Shown: in pieces, positions 57,347-64,000 of the stretch
How the letters are laid out: every line of letters begins with the position of its first letter
Numbering within the stretch: position 1 is the stretch's first letter
Assembly: GCA_016235555.1 (NCBI GenBank)
Contig: JACRKC010000039.1
Location: 1 to 64,000, forward strand
Direction of reading: 5' to 3'
DNA: 64,000 nt
Origin: Verrucomicrobiota bacterium
GTDB lineage: Bacteria; Verrucomicrobiota; Verrucomicrobiia; Opitutales; Opitutaceae
Program-made: the position numbers and the translations under genes
Notes under the pieces: model-generated
The model's database searches: none
What the model saw: the letters and a program-made list of their open reading frames with translations, nothing else
What the model was told of the DNA's origin: nothing

Positions 57347-58968
57347 AACGCCTCGGTTTTCTTTTCTTCTTTCTTCTTTCGCCTTTCGCCTTCGCGGGCG
57401 AAGCCCGCGTCTTCCAGTGCCCCATGCACCCGTGGATCAAGGCGGACAAGCCCGCCAAGTGCACCATCTGCGGCATGGACCTCGTCGCGGCCAAGGCCTC
57501 CGACGCCCCCGCGCCCGAGGGGGTCGTCGCGCTCTCCGCCTCGATCATCAACGCCATCGGCATCGAGACCACCGCGATCTCCACGCAGCCGCTCACGCGC
57601 TCCGTCCGCGTCAACGGTGCCATCGAAGACGACGATACCCGCCACCGCCTCATCACCGCTCGCGCCGAAGGGCGCGTCGAGAAACTCCACGCCAATCTCG
57701 TCGGCGCGCCCATCCGCCGGGGCGAGCCGCTCTACGAACTCTACAGCCCCGAGCTTCAGGCCGCGCAGCGCGAGCTGGTTCAGATCGCGAAAGCCGGCGC
57801 GCTCACCGCCTCCGCCCTGCCCGCCGCCCGCGCCCGTCTCGAAAAAATGGGCCTTACCGCCGCGCAGCTCGACGATCTCGTCAAAACCGGCGAACCCCAT
57901 CTCGTCACGACCGTCTACGCGCCCGACGACGGCACCATCGTCGCCAAATCGATCTACGAGGGTCAGTGGATCAAGACCGGCGACACGCTCCTCCAGATCG
58001 CCGACTTCGCCAAGATGTGGTTCATCTTCGAAGCCTACGAGCAGGACATCCCCTGGCTGCATCTCGGCCAGACCGTGCAAATCACCACGCGCGCCGTCCC
58101 CGGCGAAATCATCGAAGCCCCGATCGATTTCATCGATCCCAACTTCAACGAAGCCACCCACACCACCAAGGTCCGCGCCACGCTGCCCAATCCGCACCCG
58201 AACAGCCTCGGCGAAAAACACCAGCTCTTCCACCGCGTGCTCGCCGAAGCGCGCGTGCTCGTCGAGTCACCCGCCGTGCTCGCCGCGCCACGCTCGTCCA
58301 TCCTCGACGCCGGACTCGGCCCCGTCGCCTACGTCGACCTCGCCAGCCCCGAGCCTGGTCGAGGGGGCAGCGGCCACTATGCCCAGCGCAAACTCCGCCT
58401 CGGCCGCCGCGGCGATTCGCTCGTCGAGGTGCTCGACGGCCTGAAAGCGGGCGAGCGCGTGGTGACTTCGGGCGCGTTGCTCATCGACGCCCAAGCCCAA
58501 CTCGCCCACGAAGCCGCCGGCCACGATCATGGCGTAGTGGCTGAGGCGTCCCGCCTCAGTCCGCTTCCGCCCGCCGCTGCCGCTCCGCTCAACTCTCAAC
58601 CCTCAACTCTCAACTCACTCTCCACCCTCGCCACCGTCGCCATCGACGCCGCCGATGCCCTCGCGAGCGACGACTTCGCCCGTTACCAAAAAATCTTCCC
58701 GTCGCTCGCCCCGGCCGCGGCTCCGTTCGCCCAACTCCCGAAACTCGAACTCGGCGATTCTCTCAAGGCCGCCCGCGCCTCCTTCGAACCGTGGAGCACC
58801 GCCGTCGCCGATCTGCTGAAACCGCACCGCGCCCACCTCGGCCTGAAAATCTTCCAGTGCCCGATGACCCCCGTCCTCGGCAAAGGCCGCTGGCTCCAAC
58901 GCGGCCAGCCGCTGAAAAATCCGTTCTTCGGCTCCGCCATGCCCGACTGCGGCGAAGAGGTCCCCTAG
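57343..58968 (+). CDS. RND efflux periplasmic adaptor (CusB-like) with heavy-metal-binding domain
   Basis: A 541-residue exported adaptor. After the signal peptide comes the metal-binding YHS-like domain, VFQCPMHPWIKADKPAKCTI then CGMDLV (about 23-50). The membrane-fusion core has SVRVNGAIEDDDTRHRLITA, GRVEKLHANLVGAPIRRGEP, YAPDDGTIVAKSIYEGQWIK and LKAGERVVTSGALLIDAQAQ. The C-terminal DUF3347-like domain has FQCPMTPVLGKGRWLQRGQP and FGSAMPDCGEEVP. Between the core and this domain, two in-frame repeats (58533-58562 and 58589-58618) add a low-complexity linker. Part of the CusCBA-type copper/silver pump. Confidence 0.92.
   Translation: MKRLGFLFFFLLSPFAFAGEARVFQCPMHPWIKADKPAKCTICGMDLVAAKASDAPAPEGVVALSASIINAIGIETTAISTQPLTRSVRVNGAIEDDDTRHRLITARAEGRVEKLHANLVGAPIRRGEPLYELYSPELQAAQRELVQIAKAGALTASALPAARARLEKMGLTAAQLDDLVKTGEPHLVTTVYAPDDGTIVAKSIYEGQWIKTGDTLLQIADFAKMWFIFEAYEQDIPWLHLGQTVQITTRAVPGEIIEAPIDFIDPNFNEATHTTKVRATLPNPHPNSLGEKHQLFHRVLAEARVLVESPAVLAAPRSSILDAGLGPVAYVDLASPEPGRGGSGHYAQRKLRLGRRGDSLVEVLDGLKAGERVVTSGALLIDAQAQLAHEAAGHDHGVVAEASRLSPLPPAAAAPLNSQPSTLNSLSTLATVAIDAADALASDDFARYQKIFPSLAPAAAPFAQLPKLELGDSLKAARASFEPWSTAVADLLKPHRAHLGLKIFQCPMTPVLGKGRWLQRGQPLKNPFFGSAMPDCGEEVP
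58533..58562. repeat. REP family A copy in frame inside cusB
   Basis: CTGAGGCGTCCCGCCTCAG hairpin, preceded by CGTAGTGG, is read as a short VVAEASRLSP linker. Apart from its stem ends it matches the intergenic copies at 10757, 11356, 51653 and 52553. Confidence 0.85.
58589..58618. repeat. TCAACTC word repeat inside cusB
   Basis: Direct repeats of CTCAACTCTCAACCC type, read in frame as LNSQPSTLNS. The same words occur inside cusA at 60714-60742. Confidence 0.75.
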
Positions 58969-58997
58969 TCGTAGACGAGGCGTCCCGCCTCGTTCCC
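58966..58997. repeat. REP family A copy between cusB and cusA
   Basis: ACGAGGCGTCCCGCCTCGT hairpin starting in the cusB stop codon TAG and ending 12 bases before the cusA ATG. It could affect translation of cusA. Confidence 0.85.
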
Positions 58998-59008
58998 CAT
59001 CGCACGTC

Positions 59009-62304
<3,296 letters not shown>

Positions 62305-62308
<4 letters not shown>

Positions 62309-62928
62309 TCCAGCGTCTCTACGCGCTCCTCCGCGACCTCCACCTCTACTTCGGGCTCTTCGTGAGCCCGTTCGTCCTGGTCTTCGCCGTCAGCGTGGTG
62401 TTCCTCGTCCATGCGTGGCTGCCGAAGCCCGGCGCAGCGCCCGCCAAACGCACCGTCACGGACATCACGCTCCCCGCCGATTTCGAATCGCTCAAGGGCC
62501 CCGCGCAACTGGCCGCCGCCCACGCGGTGCTCGCCCACCTCGGCGTTCAGGGAGAAATCGGGTTCGTTCGCCAGCTCCCGCGCGAGCGCCGCTTCGTGTT
62601 TCCGGTGAGCGTTCCCGGCCGCGAGACCACCGTCGATCTCAACGTCGCGCAGCGCACCGCCACCCTTTCGACGCGCACCACCGGCCTCTGGGATGCGACC
62701 GTGTATCTCCACAAGATGCCCGGACCGCACAACGTGGCCATCCGCGGCAACGCCGCGTTCATGCGCGTCTGGCGCTGGCTCGCCGACGCCACCGTCTACC
62801 TGCTGCTGTTCGTCTCGCTCAGCGGGGTCTACCTTTGGGCCGTGTTGAAAACCGAGCGCCGCATCGGTCTCGTCCTGCTCGCCGCCGGCGCCGCCACCTT
62901 CGGAGGACTCGTCTATGCCCTCGTCTGA
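62305..62928 (+). CDS. PepSY-like membrane protein, first of a pair
   Basis: A 207-residue protein that starts at GTG 62305, overlapping the cusA stop (GTGA). TM segments are at about residues 18-38 (FVLVFAVSVVFLVHAW region), 165-185 and 190-207. RDLHLYFGLFVSPFVLVF and DATVYLHKMPGPHNVAI are typical of PepSY-associated TM proteins found beside metal-efflux genes. It may act in metal reduction or periplasmic handling; that is inferred from position only. It overlaps the next gene by 14 bases. Confidence 0.8.
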
Positions 62929-63583
62929 CGCCACCACCCTCGACGCAAGCCTCGCCTCCACCCTCCGCGCGTGGAACCGCCGGCTCCATTTTTACCTCGG
63001 GCTCTACTTTCTGTTCTTCATCTGGCTGTTCGCGCTCACCGGGCTGCTGATCAACCACCACGAGTGGAAATTCGCGGAATTCTGGCCCAACCGGAAAGTC
63101 GCGAACACCGAACAGGCGATCCAGCTGCCCGCCGCGGAAACAAATCTGGCCAAAGCCCGCGACGTGATGCGCCAGCTCAGCCTGACCGGCGAAATCCAGT
63201 GGGTGACGACGCGCCCCGACCCGAATCGCTTCGATTTCCGCGTCGCCCGCCCGGGCACCAACATCGAGGTCCAGGTCGATCTGAAAACCGCGCGCGCGAA
63301 ACTCCAGCGCACCGAACTCAACTCGTGGGGCATCCTGCACACGCTGCACACGTTCACCGGCGTGCGGATCGGCGATGCGCAGAACCAGCGCGACTGGCTG
63401 CTCACGACGCTCTGGGCGCTCGCGATGGACGCCGTCGCCGCCGGCCTCTCCGTGATGGTGCTCAGCAGCCTTGCGATGTGGTGGGTCCTGCCCGGAAAAA
63501 AACTCGGCGGCGCCCTCGCCCTCGCCGCCGGCACGATTATGTGCGGCTGGTTCCTCGTCGGGCTCCGGCTCATCGCTTCTTAA
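62915..63583 (+). CDS. PepSY-like membrane protein, second of a pair
   Basis: A 222-residue protein. RRLHFYLGLYFLFFIWLFAL and TGLLINHHEWKF form the first PepSY-TM helix with conserved HH. A periplasmic domain follows (DVMRQLSLTGEIQWVTTRPD), then two TM segments (AMDAVAAGLSVMVLSSLAMW and GTIMCGWFLVGLRLI). Together with the 62305 protein it makes a split PepSY pair. It is placed between the Cus pump and the P-type ATPase, and probably coexpressed. Confidence 0.8.
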   Translation: MPSSDATTLDASLASTLRAWNRRLHFYLGLYFLFFIWLFALTGLLINHHEWKFAEFWPNRKVANTEQAIQLPAAETNLAKARDVMRQLSLTGEIQWVTTRPDPNRFDFRVARPGTNIEVQVDLKTARAKLQRTELNSWGILHTLHTFTGVRIGDAQNQRDWLLTTLWALAMDAVAAGLSVMVLSSLAMWWVLPGKKLGGALALAAGTIMCGWFLVGLRLIAS

Positions 63584-63584
63584 C

Positions 63585-64000
63585 ATGGGACCTGCCACCT
63601 CACCTGCATCTGATGCGCCCGTCTACATGGGCCTGCCACACGAGCGAGTGTTGCGGCCACGCTTCTACGCCGCCGTCGCGCTCTCGCTGCCCGTGCTCGT
63701 GCTCGCCATGGGGCCGATGGTCGCACCGGGCGCGTTTCACCGCCTCGACGCGCGCAGTCTGGCCTGGGCGCAACTCGTGCTCACCACCCCGGTGTTTTTC
63801 TGGAGCGGCGCCTTCTTCATCCGCCGCTGGTGGAAATCGCTCCGCGAGCTCGACACCAACATGTTCACGCTCACGGTCACCGGCACCGGCGCCGCGTATT
63901 TCTACAGCGTGGCGGCCGTGCTGTTCGGCGAACGGTTTCCGCCGGCGTTCCACACCGAACACGGCGTGCCGCTCTATTTCGAGGCCACCGCCTTCATCAC
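63585..64000 (+). CDS. Copper-type P-type ATPase, N-terminal part, cut by the window end
   Basis: The first 138 residues of a heavy-metal-transporting ATPase. Starting at ATG 63585, it shows RPRFYAAVALSLPVLVLAMG (TM1), LAWAQLVLTTPVFFWSGAFF (TM2), then WWKSLRELDTNMFTLTVTGT with GAAYFYSVAAVLFGERFP, and FEATAFI at the edge, the order found in CopA-type pumps. There is no N-terminal HMA domain, which fits the separate metal-binding proteins of this operon. The phosphorylation and CPC sites lie outside the window, so copper/silver specificity is inferred from neighbours. Confidence 0.9.
   Translation, partial: MGPATSPASDAPVYMGLPHERVLRPRFYAAVALSLPVLVLAMGPMVAPGAFHRLDARSLAWAQLVLTTPVFFWSGAFFIRRWWKSLRELDTNMFTLTVTGTGAAYFYSVAAVLFGERFPPAFHTEHGVPLYFEATAFI

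Overview
The window looks like chromosomal DNA of a GC-rich, Gram-negative bacterium. My best guess is Verrucomicrobiota, probably Opitutaceae, from the gene mix: a DUF1800/DUF1501 pair, DUF1080, CotH, long TIR-TPR proteins, RAYT transposases with many palindromic repeats, and a cytochrome/thioredoxin/PDZ protein. No rRNA, tRNA or CRISPR array was recognised.

Layout. 1-3.9 kb: end of a REP-type transposase, an M19 dipeptidase, thioredoxin reductase, a small RAYT transposase bracketed by its palindromes, and a VanY-type peptidase. 3.9-8.9 kb: a PerR/Fur-type regulator with an upstream 7-1-7 operator, followed by sufC-sufB-sufD-sufT for iron-sulfur cluster assembly. 9-24 kb: housekeeping and exported proteins, including a CotH protein, a small phosphatase, DUF1080, an intact TIR-TPR protein overlapping a methyltransferase, a di-haem oxidoreductase, XdhC, BirA and pyruvate kinase.

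24-46.5 kb holds the main discovery. A second TIR-TPR gene on the minus strand is split into a 43-codon 5' piece (46384-46512) and a 1052-codon 3' piece (23991-27151). Between them lies a 19.2-kb integrative element, 27152-46385. Its ends are a perfect 17-bp inverted repeat next to a 2-bp GA direct repeat, as expected for the large serine recombinase encoded at its right end. Removing the element rejoins the TIR gene in frame (1095 codons). In the excised circle the recombinase frame would run across attP into an XRE-type HTH domain encoded at the left end. The element carries HicBA, an HTH_36 protein beside an iteron-like AT-rich stretch, two VirD4/TraG-like ATPases (one with a C-terminal nuclease-like domain), a replication-relaxation protein and a CHC2/Toprim primase. 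I saw no relaxase or type IV secretion genes. Its cargo (33.7-39.7 kb) has visibly lower GC: a Nudix hydrolase, two glycosyltransferases, a P-loop nucleotide-kinase-like protein, GTP cyclohydrolase II and two orphan proteins. This may be an undescribed nucleotide-derived metabolite or conflict system.

46.7-54 kb: a secreted DUF1800 protein and its DUF1501 partner, a small secreted protein, and a thioredoxin/cytochrome/PDZ protein. 54.2-64 kb: a heavy-metal module. A minus-strand ECF sigma factor, metal sensor and small membrane anti-sigma candidate face a plus-strand copper/silver efflux operon (metal-binding protein, CusC-, CusB- and CusA-like proteins, two PepSY-like membrane proteins, P-type ATPase cut by the window end).

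A second theme is palindromic repeats. Several families sit between genes, and copies lie in frame inside cusA, cusB and both TIR-TPR genes, resembling the intragenic palindromic elements known from Rickettsia.
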